DNA from: an uncultured Butyricicoccus sp.
GTDB lineage: Bacteria; Bacillota; Clostridia; Oscillospirales; Butyricicoccaceae
Assembly: GCA_934532985.1 (NCBI GenBank)
Contig: CAKTAV010000003.1
Coordinates: forward strand, 124,001 to 188,000
Length of the DNA stretch: 64,000 nt
Reading direction: 5' to 3'
The translations under genes and the position numbers were made by a program. The notes under the pieces are model-generated. The model was not told the origin of the DNA. It did no database searches and saw nothing but the letters and a program-made list of their open reading frames with translations. Positions 56,276-64,000 of this stretch are shown here, one piece after another; position 1 is the stretch's first letter; the number at the start of each line of letters is the position of its first letter.

Positions 56276-58048
56276 ATGAAGTATTTTGAGGCGATGGGGC
56301 TGCTGTCGCAATTTCATATCGGGGGAGTTTTGGTATCAGAGGACGGTGTTGTGCTAGATGCCAATGAGGCGGCGGATCAGATGCTACACGGCGAGGGCGG
56401 ACTGCACGGCAAGCCGCTGGCTGAGATTGCACCGGACTTCTGCGGAGCAATCGAACCGGGACATTATTACAATGTCGGATTTATGGAATATCTAGAACGC
56501 TGTCCGTCGCCGGTGGGGGTAGAGCTGCCGACCAACACGCACATGATTTGTTTTCAGGACGTGACGAGCAAGGTGGCGCAGCACATGCTGCAAACCATTG
56601 TAGACTTTATTCCGGAACCGATTGTGCTGGCGGACGAGAAAAAGCGTATTATTCGCATTAATAATGCGACCATGCGCATGGAGTCGCTGCTGCAATCGGA
56701 GGTTGAGGGACGGGATATTAACGAAGTCTATCCGGAGCCGCACAGCGCGATGCGTGAGACGTCAGAGAACGAGCTGACCGTGCCGATTGTACTGCGGGAT
56801 CGTCGTCCGGTGCTGGGCGTCCGGCAGTCGTACCAGACCTATCAGGGACGGAAGTTGAGCATTATGTGCGACAGCTATCCGATTATTTATGGAAAAGATC
56901 TGCTGGGTGTATTCTGCGTCACGGCGGATATGGCATGGCTGGAGGCGATGAGCCAGCAAAATATTGCACAGCTGGCTTATCTGACGGACGAGGATCAGGA
57001 TTCCAAATCACCGACGGCGAATGCCAAGGATAAGCTGACGGCAAAATATCGTTTTTCGGACATTGTCTATCAGTGCGACGAGATGAAGATGATGATACAG
57101 AAATGTCTGATCTGCGCGAAGTCGGATTCACCGGTTATGCTGTATGGCGAAACGGGAACCGGTAAGGAATTGGTAGCGCAGAGTATTCACAACGCGAGCA
57201 ACCGCGCCAACAGGCCATTTTTGGCGATCAACTGCGCAGCGATTCCGGAAAATCTGCTGGAATCCATGCTGTTCGGTACGGAAAAGGGCGCTTATACCGG
57301 TGCGGAGCGCCGACCGGGTCTGTTTGAACAGGCCAATGGCGGCACGCTGCTGCTGGATGAGCTGAATTCGATGAGTATGATGCTTCAGGCGAAGCTGCTT
57401 CGTGTGCTGCAGGACGGTGTGGTTCGCCGCCTGGGCAGCACGGACGAAAAGCAGGTTGACGTTCGCGTGCTGTCCAATGTCAACGTCCCGCCCTACCAGT
57501 CCATTGCGGAGGGAAAAATGCGTGAGGACTTGTTTTATCGATTGGGCGTTGTCAATATTACAATTCCGCCGCTGCGGGAGCGCAAGCGCGATATCCCGTT
57601 GCTGGCGCATACGTTCATTGTAAAGATGAATAAAAAGCTCAGCAAGAGCGTGGCAGAGCTGAGTGATATGGTACTGTCGATGTTCTATCAGTATGAGTGG
57701 CCGGGTAACGTGCGTGAGTTGGAGCACTGTATTGAACACGCCATGAACATCATTCCGCCAGATGAGACGATTATCCAGCGCAAGCATCTGCCGGACCGCA
57801 TTTTGATGCAGTTTGGCGTCAAGCAGCTGGAAGAAGAGGACAAGAAGGGCGGTACGTTGGAGCAACTTCTGGAGGGGATTGAATACGAAGTTCTAACCTC
57901 GGAGCTGAAAAAGAACAAAGGCAATATTTCCAAGACCGCGCGAGCACTGGGCATTAGCCGGCAGAATTTACAGCATCGGCTCAAACGCGGGCATATTGAT
58001 CCCAAGGCGATGGCATCGTCGTCAAACGAAGCGGAGAAGGAAGAATAA
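56276..58048 (+). CDS. Sigma-54-dependent transcriptional activator with PAS domain(s)
   Basis: A 590-residue bacterial enhancer-binding protein. N-terminal sensory part: one degenerate PAS (about 10-105) and a second PAS (about 108-225, IVDFIPEPIVLADEKKRIIR). AAA+ domain: GETGTGKE (291-298), GAYTGA loop (338-343) that contacts sigma-54, Walker B GGTLLLDELNSM. The C-terminal Fis-type helix-turn-helix is at about 548-575 (KGNISKTARALGISRQNLQH). ATG 56276 follows GGAGGTGTAGGA; ATG 56255 in frame is the alternative. It lies just upstream of a palindrome array and a consensus sigma-54 promoter, so it very probably activates the next two genes. Confidence 0.95.
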   Translation: MKYFEAMGLLSQFHIGGVLVSEDGVVLDANEAADQMLHGEGGLHGKPLAEIAPDFCGAIEPGHYYNVGFMEYLERCPSPVGVELPTNTHMICFQDVTSKVAQHMLQTIVDFIPEPIVLADEKKRIIRINNATMRMESLLQSEVEGRDINEVYPEPHSAMRETSENELTVPIVLRDRRPVLGVRQSYQTYQGRKLSIMCDSYPIIYGKDLLGVFCVTADMAWLEAMSQQNIAQLAYLTDEDQDSKSPTANAKDKLTAKYRFSDIVYQCDEMKMMIQKCLICAKSDSPVMLYGETGTGKELVAQSIHNASNRANRPFLAINCAAIPENLLESMLFGTEKGAYTGAERRPGLFEQANGGTLLLDELNSMSMMLQAKLLRVLQDGVVRRLGSTDEKQVDVRVLSNVNVPPYQSIAEGKMREDLFYRLGVVNITIPPLRERKRDIPLLAHTFIVKMNKKLSKSVAELSDMVLSMFYQYEWPGNVRELEHCIEHAMNIIPPDETIIQRKHLPDRILMQFGVKQLEEEDKKGGTLEQLLEGIEYEVLTSELKKNKGNISKTARALGISRQNLQHRLKRGHIDPKAMASSSNEAEKEE

Positions 58049-58056
58049 AAAAGAGA

Positions 58057-58100
58057 GCGAAAGCCGAGTTGACTGTTGTGCCAACTCGGCTTTCGTTTGT
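58057..58100 (+). terminator. Terminator of the activator gene
   Basis: GCGAAAGCCGAGTTG (58057-58071) with CAACTCGGCTTTCGT (58082-58096), then TTGTT. Confidence 0.9.
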
Positions 58101-58125
58101 TCGGAAGCAGAAAAAATAAAGTGAA

Positions 58126-58502
58126 ATGCAAAAATAATTGCATAGCAAATATCGTTGCAGCAAGGGGCCGCGACGCGATATGCGCAAGAAGCGGCAAATG
58201 GACTGAAAAAATGCGAAACATAGCCGAGTTTTTGTACAAACAAAACGGTGCAAATATTATTGCAGTAAGGGAAAAAGATGGGGCAAATATATTTGCATAT
58301 AAAGAATCACAAAAAATGAAGAAAATTGCTATACAGCAAATAAATTTGCACTGCAATAAAAGTTGCTGGCAACTTGGATCGGTATGGGCAAAAGAAAGGA
58401 GGGATAACGGAAGAACGTAATGCGTTTATGAAAGAAAAGAGCTGTTTTCTGCGGGCAAAAATATTTGCACTGGGAAAGAATGATAAAGGAAAAAATATTT
58501 GC
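58126..58502. promoter_or_regulatory. Array of eight GCAAATA/TATTTGC-type palindromes (probable activator-binding sites)
   Basis: Eight 14-bp sites of form GC-AA(A/T)...(A/T)TT-GC: 58128-58141, 58145-58158, 58250-58263, 58283-58296 (perfect, GCAAATATATTTGC), 58336-58349, 58353-58366, 58455-58468 and 58489-58502 (left end GA). Centre-to-centre distances are 17, 105, 33, 53, 17, 102 and 34 bp, so sites 1-4 and 5-8 repeat the same geometry about 206-208 bp apart. They lie 130-500 bp upstream of the sigma-54 promoter, the usual place for enhancer-binding protein sites. The 58049-58631 stretch has no gene. Confidence 0.8.
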
Positions 58503-58631
58503 ATGGAAATTGACGTTTCAATGGTCTCAAAAAATACAATGCACATAATGCACAAAAACGAGTGAAATAATCAATATAAATTACACAAAATAAAAAATAA
58601 AATCAAATGTTTTGTGATAAAAATCAAAAAG

Positions 58632-58647
58632 TGGCACGCAGATTGCT
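58632..58647 (+). promoter_or_regulatory. Sigma-54 (-24/-12) promoter
   Basis: TGGCACG (58632-58638), 4 bp, TTGCT (58643-58647). GG and GC are 10 bp apart, as in the consensus. Transcription would start near 58659, giving a leader of about 378 nt before the TIM-barrel gene; I see no gene in 58648-59036. Confidence 0.92.
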
Positions 58648-59036
58648 GGTTATATAGGCAGAAAGCAAAACGACAGCGAACACTTCTCCAGCCGGCGGCT
58701 GTGAGTTATCTTCCCAATCAGGATGGAGGAAAAGCCGAATCGTCCGAGCATGATTGCAGGCTCTCCGTAATACAGTGAATACAGAAGATAACAATGAGAA
58801 AGCAAAAGATTCTTGAGAAGAGGCGTTGACGATTTGAATTCTCTCAGCGAAACGATGTGCAATAAAGCGATTGGCTGAGACACAAAAAGAAACAACCGCC
58901 GTACCGGCAAGTACGCGGTGAATCCATTCGGGCTTAGGAAGGAAAGCACGGATGGCGTACACACACTCACACAAGAGGTCAGACAGTAAAACGAGAGGTA
59001 TCTGCTGACCCGCCGTATGATCTTAGGAGGATTATT

Positions 59037-59951
59037 ATGTATAAGGAACGTCAGTTTAAGTTAGGTATCCATTCTTACACCCTGCATCTGAATGGCTGTG
59101 GCCAGAACTGGGGCTTTGTTGGCGATACGTTTGAGCAGAAGATTGACATCTTCAAGCTGATGGATCTGGCTGTTGAGTGGCAGCTCGACGGCATCCATGT
59201 AACCGCAGTTGATCTGGCAAGCAAGGATCCGGCACACTTGGCAAAGATCAAGCAGGCAGTGAAGGATCACGATCTGTACATCGAGTACAACTGCTCGCTG
59301 GACGAAGAGTTTGACCCGCGTCTGAATGAGACGTTCGGAAGCGCAGTTAAGATCGCAGAGCAGATCGGCGCTGACGTTGTTAAGTTTAGCTTGGATATTC
59401 GCCGCCCGAAGCCGCTGTACGGCAGCCAGTTCCATCCGATCGTTATGCGTCAGCTGTGCGACGTAGTCGATCAGATCAACGAGGCTCTTCCGGAGTACGA
59501 GCGCACCGGTATCCGTCTGGCGGTTGAGAACCATACCGAGACCTTCGCCGATGAAATCGTATGGATCGTTGAGCAGGTTAACCATCCGCTGGTTGGCGCT
59601 TGTGTTGACAACATCAACTCCTTCTCCGTACTGGAGAGCCCGGAGTACTCCGACAAGCGTCTGGCTCCGTATGCATTCTGCTGCCACTTCTGCGACAACG
59701 TTCTGATCCGCGACCAGCACGGCGCACACTTCATCGGTGTAGCACTGGGCAACGGCGATATCGACTGCAAGAAGACCCTGCAGGCTCTGAAGGAGTACGC
59801 TCCGGATTGCTTCGACCGCATCAACTTCGAGGTTGAATGGGCAATCGGCGACGATCCGCTGGAAGTTGCTCAGGAGAAGGAAATCAAGGCTTGTGTTGAC
59901 AGCATCAAGTACCTGCGCGAGGAGTTGGGTCTGGGTGTTCGCGGCCGTTAA
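59037..59951 (+). CDS. Sugar phosphate isomerase/epimerase-like TIM-barrel protein
   Basis: A 304-residue AP_endonuc_2/xylose isomerase-like TIM barrel. Metal-site residues are visible: E in LAVENHTET, D in GACVDNINSF, H and D in CCHFCDN, and E in INFEVEWAIG. Such enzymes isomerise or epimerise sugars or dehydrate related polyols, usually with Mn2+ or Zn2+. AGGAGG lies 7 nt before the ATG. It is the first gene after the sigma-54 promoter and is followed by a BCCT transporter, so it probably acts on an imported or derived compound. Codons are more GTT/GCT-rich than in neighbouring genes, which suggests high expression. Confidence 0.88.
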   Translation: MYKERQFKLGIHSYTLHLNGCGQNWGFVGDTFEQKIDIFKLMDLAVEWQLDGIHVTAVDLASKDPAHLAKIKQAVKDHDLYIEYNCSLDEEFDPRLNETFGSAVKIAEQIGADVVKFSLDIRRPKPLYGSQFHPIVMRQLCDVVDQINEALPEYERTGIRLAVENHTETFADEIVWIVEQVNHPLVGACVDNINSFSVLESPEYSDKRLAPYAFCCHFCDNVLIRDQHGAHFIGVALGNGDIDCKKTLQALKEYAPDCFDRINFEVEWAIGDDPLEVAQEKEIKACVDSIKYLREELGLGVRGR

Positions 59952-60039
59952 GAGCCGATTTTCTGAGCGGAGAGTTTCCGACAGTACAATACAGTGAGTC
60001 CGCCTCAAGTTTCTTGAGATACACTGTTGTTGACTTAAT

Positions 60040-60095
60040 AACAGCTGGGGCATTCGCAGAGTTTGCTCACGCGGATGCCCTGAGCTGTTTTCTTC
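60040..60095 (+). terminator. Partial terminator between the isomerase-like and BCCT genes
   Basis: AACAGCT (60040-60046) and GGGCAT pair with ATGCCC and AGCTGTT (60083-60089); TTTTCTTCCTTTT follows. Smaller hairpins, CTCAAG-ttt-CTTGAG (60004-60018) and GCCGCG...CGCGGC near 60120-60136, flank it. No separate promoter was found for the BCCT gene, so read-through or processing may set expression ratios. Confidence 0.7.
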
Positions 60096-60170
60096 CTTTT
60101 CAAAGGAATTTGCGGATATGCCGCGAAACGCGCGGCGCTTTGGGCTTTTGATAAAGAAAGTAGGGCAATT

Positions 60171-61787
60171 ATGAAAAGTAAAATTCAGATAAATAAGGTT
60201 ATATTCTGGCCGGGCATTATCATTCTATTATTTATGATCGCCTACGGCTATCTGTTTAATTCTTCGTTCGTTAAGGTTATGACGGCGATGTACAATGCGG
60301 TAACGGAATCGACCGGTTGGTTTATGATGTTGATTACCGGTTTGATTGTTATCCTGTGTTTTGTTGTCTGTGCGACACCGGTCGGTAATAAGAAGGTCGG
60401 CGGTGAGAATGCACAGATCAAGCACGGTATGTTTACATGGGTTGCGATGGTAACCTGTGCCGGTACGGCAACTGCCGTTGTATTCTACGCCGTAGGTGAG
60501 CCGATCGGCTATTTCCACAATCCGCCTACGTGGTGGAATATGGAGCCGGAGACGGCAGAAACCGCTGTCCGAGCAGTATCGCAGGCAGCATTCCACTGGA
60601 GCTTTGTCTACTATGCGTTGTTTGCATTCTGGGGCTTCATCTGTGGTTACATGATTATGAACCATCACCTGCCGGCACGTCCGTCCTCTGCATTGTATCC
60701 GATTATTAAGGACAAGTGCTTTGGCCCGATCGGTAAGGTTTTTGACATCCTCTCTCTGCTCGGTCTGGTAGGTGGCATGGTTACCTCTCTGGGCCTCGGT
60801 GTTCAGCAGTTCGCTTCCGGTCTGGATTATGTATTCGGCATTAAGCCGTCCAATCTCGTTTATATTGTCACGCTGGTTCTGGTATGCTTGAGCTTCACGA
60901 TGTCATCTCTGCGCGGTGTAAAGAAGGGCATGGCGATCATCAGTGACATCAATGCATGGATTTATCTGTTTGTTATTGCATTCCTGCTGGTTGTTGGCCC
61001 GACCGTATTCGAGCTGAATTTGCTGACGCAGGTTACGGGCGAACTGTTTACTCGATTCATTCCAAACATTACGGCAGCGGATTGCTTTAATATTGGCAAC
61101 AACTGGCCGGAAAACAACACCGTATTCTATGTTGCATGGGTTATGGCATATGCCCCGCTGATGGGCGTATTCCAAGGTAAGGTTGCCGTTGGTTATACTT
61201 GGAGACGGTTCCTGCTGGTTAACGTTCTTGGACCTGGCATCTTCAACATCGTTTGGTTCGTCGCATTCGGCGGCAACGCAATCTTTATTGATGCATTCAA
61301 GAATGGCAATATCGGTGCAGAAGTTGCAGCGAATGGCGTTCCGATTGCGAACTATGCCCTGCTGAAGTGCCTGCCGCTGAGTGTCATTATGATTCCAATG
61401 GTAGTTGCAGCACTGTTCTTTGGATTTGTTACACTGGCTGATGCAATGACGGGCACGCTGGCAAAGATGTCTATCGTATCCCGCGAGGAAGAGGCGGAAG
61501 AAGAGGCTCCAATGGCGATGAAGGTTGTTTGGGGCGCTGTCATCGGTCTGGACACCTTCCTGTGCCTGTTCTGCCTGGGTACCGGCGGTACTACGGCGTT
61601 GCAGTTTATGTCAGTTATCTTTGGTCTCCCAATCTTTGTAGCAACTCTCTGCGTTATCTGCGGTCTGGGCAAGACGTGCAGCGGCAGATTAGATGCTGAA
61701 ATCGATGCATTGAGCCCGGCGGAAAAGGAAGCGCTGACCTCTGGCCGCGAGTTCTCTACAATTGCTCCGGTGACGGAAGAAAAATAA
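60171..61787 (+). CDS. BCCT-family (betaine/carnitine/choline) transporter
   Basis: A 538-residue transporter with about 12 membrane segments. Family elements are visible: GMFTWVAMVTCAGTATAVVF, GEPIGYFHNPPTWWNMEP, AFHWSFVYYALFAFWGF and VAWVMAYAPLMGVFQGKVA (the substrate/Na+ helix region). The C-terminal tail is Glu-rich and short. The imported compound is a quaternary amine or similar zwitterion; which one cannot be told. The start ATG 60171 follows AAGTAGGGCAATT. It lies 219 bp after the TIM-barrel gene. Confidence 0.95.
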   Translation: MKSKIQINKVIFWPGIIILLFMIAYGYLFNSSFVKVMTAMYNAVTESTGWFMMLITGLIVILCFVVCATPVGNKKVGGENAQIKHGMFTWVAMVTCAGTATAVVFYAVGEPIGYFHNPPTWWNMEPETAETAVRAVSQAAFHWSFVYYALFAFWGFICGYMIMNHHLPARPSSALYPIIKDKCFGPIGKVFDILSLLGLVGGMVTSLGLGVQQFASGLDYVFGIKPSNLVYIVTLVLVCLSFTMSSLRGVKKGMAIISDINAWIYLFVIAFLLVVGPTVFELNLLTQVTGELFTRFIPNITAADCFNIGNNWPENNTVFYVAWVMAYAPLMGVFQGKVAVGYTWRRFLLVNVLGPGIFNIVWFVAFGGNAIFIDAFKNGNIGAEVAANGVPIANYALLKCLPLSVIMIPMVVAALFFGFVTLADAMTGTLAKMSIVSREEEAEEEAPMAMKVVWGAVIGLDTFLCLFCLGTGGTTALQFMSVIFGLPIFVATLCVICGLGKTCSGRLDAEIDALSPAEKEALTSGREFSTIAPVTEEK

Positions 61788-61853
61788 CAGCTTTACATTC
61801 TACTTGCTAGTTATTACAACTTTTATAAAGAAGTAATAATCGACTTCCAACTG

Positions 61854-61887
61854 ATAACAGGATGCCTTGCTCTCGGCATCCTGTTAT
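61854..61887 (+). terminator. Hairpin after the BCCT gene
   Basis: ATAACAGGATGCC (61854-61866) with GGCATCCTGTTAT (61875-61887). A T run is lacking, so it may end transcripts weakly or mark an RNA 3' end. Confidence 0.7.
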
Positions 61888-61956
61888 TGGCGTCTATCAG
61901 GAACTTTGATGATATGAGATGCGTTGAAATATAATACAAAAAATGACAAAATGCTC

Positions 61957-61985
61957 TTGGCAAACGAAAAATTTGGTGATATAAT
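61957..61985 (+). promoter_or_regulatory. Promoter of the polysaccharide operon
   Basis: TTGGCA (61957-61962), 17-bp spacer, TATAAT (61980-61985). It gives a leader of about 215 nt. Confidence 0.85.
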
Positions 61986-62084
61986 AACATAAATTATTAG
62001 AATAATTTGGGGTATCTGATAGTTCGAAAAAACCGCGTAGTACAAAACAGGAAAAGGGTACAATCGCATTATGAGAAGCAATTG

Positions 62085-62110
62085 CCGTGGTGAATGGGTG
62101 GTCACCATGG
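62085..62110 (+). promoter_or_regulatory. Leader hairpin, possible antitermination target
   Basis: A 9-bp stem, CCGTGGTGA (62085-62093) with TCACCATGG (62102-62110; one G-U pair), with an 8-nt loop, directly before an intrinsic terminator and before surface-polysaccharide genes. Firmicute polysaccharide operons can be controlled by NusG-like LoaP, which acts at leader hairpins; the protein itself was not seen here. Confidence 0.5.
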
Positions 62111-62118
62111 TTTATTTT

Positions 62119-62166
62119 GCCTACTCGAAGTGAAATTGTATTCACTTTTGAGTAGGCTTTTTTTAT
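62119..62166 (+). terminator. Leader terminator upstream of the aminotransferase gene
   Basis: GCCTACTC (62119-62126) and GAAGTGAA pair with TTCACTT and GAGTAGGC (62150-62157), followed by T7. It lies 45 bp before the gene and downstream of the 61957-61985 promoter, so the transcript must pass it. Confidence 0.9.
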
Positions 62167-62209
62167 TCTTTTTGATGCAAGCCTAAGCGGAAAATGAAAG
62201 AGAGAATTT

Positions 62210-63499
62210 ATGGAATGGAGACCATTTGAACACAAACTATATCTTTCTTCGCCGACGATGCACGGAGAAGAGTTACAGTATATGACGGATGCCTATCGGC
62301 AAAACTGGATGTCCACCGTCGGAGAAAATATGGATGAAGTGGAGCGAATTACGTGCCAAAAATTGGGATGTCGGTTTTCGCTGGCTTTGTCCTCCGGAAC
62401 GGCGGCGCTGCATCTTGCGTTGCGTCTGGCGGGAGAGGACGTATACGGCGTGCCGGAAGCGGGACATCGTGCATTGGAAGGAAAGCGAGTGCTTTGTTCG
62501 GATATGACCTTCGCGGCAACCGTGAATCCGATTGTATATGAGGGTGGAATTCCGGTGTTGGTTGATGCGGAATACGATACATGGAATATGGATCCACAGG
62601 CGTTGAAGCAGGCGTTTCAGTGCTATCCTGACGTCAGGATTGTCGTCATGGCGCATTTGTATGGCACACCGGGCAAGATGAAGGAGATTCTTGAGGTATG
62701 TGAAGCATACGGAGCGATTGTGATAGAGGATGCTGCGGAATCGCTGGGCGCTACCTATTGGGGAACACAGACGGGAACGATCGGAAAGTATGGATGCATC
62801 AGCTTTAACGGTAATAAAATTATCACGGGATCGTCTGGTGGCATGTTGCTGACGGATGACGAGTATGCGTATCAAAAGGCGAAAAAATGGTCCACGCAGG
62901 CGCGGGAGGCGGTGTCGTGGTATCAGCATGAAGAGCTTGGCTACAACTATCGGATGAGCAATGTCGTGGCCGGTGTTGTTCGCGGACAGTATCCGCATTT
63001 GGAAGAACATATTGCGCAGAAAAAGGCGATTTATGAGCGATACAGACAAGAATTTTGCGATTTACCAGTGACGATGAATCCGTTTTTTGCAAAGAAGGCA
63101 GAGCCGAATTATTGGCTTTCGTGTTTGCTGCTGGCGCCGGAGGCTATGAGTCAACAGATACGCGGAGAGACAGATGTAATATATCGCAGAGAAACAGGAA
63201 AAAGCTGTCCGACTGAGATCCTGGAAAAACTGTTGAAATATAATGCCGAAGGACGACCGATTTGGAAGCCGATGCATATGCAGCCATATTATCGTAGTAA
63301 TTCATTTTTCACACGAGAAGGCGAAAGAAACTGTGCAGTTCGAGATGGTGATCCAGGCAGAACAGTCGGCAAAGATGGAATGCCGCTGGATGTTGGAATG
63401 GATATTTTTCAGCGTGGGCTATGCTTGCCTAGCGATAATAAAATGACACCAGAACAGCAGGAACAGATTATTGAAATCGTTCGTCATTGCTTTGATTGA
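62210..63499 (+). CDS. DegT/DnrJ/EryC1/StrS-family aminotransferase
   Basis: A 429-residue PLP-dependent sugar aminotransferase acting on nucleotide-linked keto sugars (PglE-like UDP-bacillosamine synthesis is one example). Signatures: LALSSGTAALHLAL at about 58-71, VVMAHLYG, IEDAAESLGA, and the PLP lysine in CISFNGNKIITGSSGG. The C-terminal part (QPYY...GLCLPSDNKMTPEQQEQII) fits the family. GAAAGAGAGAA precedes the ATG. The sugar transferase gene follows after 18 bp. It would make an amino sugar for surface glycan or protein glycosylation. Confidence 0.93.
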   Translation: MEWRPFEHKLYLSSPTMHGEELQYMTDAYRQNWMSTVGENMDEVERITCQKLGCRFSLALSSGTAALHLALRLAGEDVYGVPEAGHRALEGKRVLCSDMTFAATVNPIVYEGGIPVLVDAEYDTWNMDPQALKQAFQCYPDVRIVVMAHLYGTPGKMKEILEVCEAYGAIVIEDAAESLGATYWGTQTGTIGKYGCISFNGNKIITGSSGGMLLTDDEYAYQKAKKWSTQAREAVSWYQHEELGYNYRMSNVVAGVVRGQYPHLEEHIAQKKAIYERYRQEFCDLPVTMNPFFAKKAEPNYWLSCLLLAPEAMSQQIRGETDVIYRRETGKSCPTEILEKLLKYNAEGRPIWKPMHMQPYYRSNSFFTREGERNCAVRDGDPGRTVGKDGMPLDVGMDIFQRGLCLPSDNKMTPEQQEQIIEIVRHCFD

Positions 63500-63517
63500 A
63501 AGAAGGTTGTGCTGACG

Positions 63518-64000
63518 ATGAAGCATACAGGGTTATATGAAAAATATATCAAACGTGTATTGGACATTCTCTGTGCGGCCGCGGCGATTGTTGCGTTTTG
63601 GTGGCTGTATGTTCTTGTGACGATTTTGGTCCGCGTTAATTTGGGAGGCCCTATTTTGTTTACACAAGAGCGTCCCGGAAAAGGAGAGAAAATATTCCGG
63701 ATATATAAATTCCGCACGATGACTGATACACGGGATGAAAATGGGGAGCTGCTTCCGGATCATATGCGGCTGACGAAATTTGGACGAATACTGCGGGCAA
63801 CCAGCTTGGATGAATTGCCGGAGGTGTTTAATATCCTCAAGGGCGATATGAGCGTGGTGGGGCCCAGACCACTGCTGGTGAAGTATTTGCCGAGATATAC
63901 CGAGGAGCAGCATCGACGCCATGATGTTCGTCCGGGGTTGACGGGATATGCACAGGCGCACGGCCGAAATGCTGTGAGTTGGGAAGAAAAATTTGCAATG
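63518..64000 (+). CDS. Bacterial sugar transferase (PglC-type phosphoglycosyl transferase), cut by window end
   Basis: The first 161 residues are visible with no stop. One N-terminal re-entrant membrane helix (about 12-40), then the catalytic domain: FTQERPGKGEKIFRIYKFRT, LRATSLDELPEVFNILKGDM with the Asp-Glu dyad, MSVVGPRPLL and RPGLTGYAQA. These monotopic enzymes transfer a phospho-sugar to undecaprenyl phosphate as the first step of glycan assembly. Start at ATG 63518; the AAGG upstream is weak. With the aminotransferase it suggests a bacillosamine-like or similar amino sugar pathway (inference). Confidence 0.93.
   Translation, partial: MKHTGLYEKYIKRVLDILCAAAAIVAFWWLYVLVTILVRVNLGGPILFTQERPGKGEKIFRIYKFRTMTDTRDENGELLPDHMRLTKFGRILRATSLDELPEVFNILKGDMSVVGPRPLLVKYLPRYTEEQHRRHDVRPGLTGYAQAHGRNAVSWEEKFAM

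Noticed and set aside
58624..58974. Minus-strand open frame of 116 residues in the sigma-54 leader
   Set aside because: No ribosome site and low-complexity hydrophobic content; it covers the promoter.

Overview
The window looks like chromosomal DNA of an anaerobic Clostridia-type Firmicute, most likely a gut member of the Oscillospirales (Butyricicoccus/Agathobaculum-like; this placement is an inference). The signs are strong AGGAGG-type ribosome sites, two T-box leaders, a lone [FeFe]-hydrogenase maturase (HydF), a flavo-diiron O2 reductase, 2[4Fe-4S] ferredoxin, a sigma-54 regulator, a GH25 lysozyme and amidase with wall-binding modules, and G+C somewhat above half by eye. No rRNA, tRNA, CRISPR array, transposase or integrase was seen.

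Layout. 1-3000: end of an unknown gene, a copy of a dispersed intergenic repeat, and a TetR-controlled pair of aldo/keto reductases. 3119-10815: a compact intact phage particle cassette (small and large terminase, portal, scaffold, capsid with a C-terminal decoration domain, short-tail adaptor, beta-propeller-like tail protein, coiled-coil protein) with no integrase, lysis, replication or receptor-binding gene. 11010-15047: cation/proton antiporter, ferredoxin, ClpA/ClpC-like unfoldase. 15376-21411: T-box-controlled thrS, a small Ig-like protein, proS, a mechanosensitive channel, a flavodoxin. 21655-22383: three tandem genes for paralogous 29-30 residue proteins with their own promoter, leader and terminator. 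22479-28400: CPBP protease, a TadA fused to a helix-hairpin-helix domain, amidase, FtsH and a long repeat copy. 28556-37068: GH25 lysozyme, membrane acyltransferase-like protein, HydF, deoxyribosyltransferase, CmpB-like membrane protein, a degenerate type III pantothenate kinase, AzlCD exporter and a pseudouridine synthase.

37238-44320: three overlapping M42 aminopeptidases, flavo-diiron protein, asnS and a DMT exporter. 44551-47712: a Trp-specifying T-box leader ahead of a three-gene ABC importer, which points to tryptophan uptake. 47834-56145: polysaccharide deacetylase lipoprotein, aminopeptidase P, YbjN-like protein, HI0933-type flavoprotein, ATP-grasp ligase and ABC exporter. 56276-61787: a sigma-54 activator, an array of eight palindromes, a consensus -24/-12 promoter, a TIM-barrel isomerase-like enzyme and a BCCT transporter, which together read as one inducible uptake and metabolism module. 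61957-64000: start of a surface-polysaccharide operon (DegT-type aminotransferase, sugar-phosphate transferase) behind a leader with a hairpin and a terminator.

At least five gene ends (about 165-555, 10830-11010, 27703-28400, 31388-31840, 43141-43370) carry related modular repeats that usually abut a GGGTCTGTTGC-type terminator. The most unusual items are the triple microprotein operon, the phage head and short-tail cassette, and the two-block palindrome array upstream of the sigma-54 promoter.
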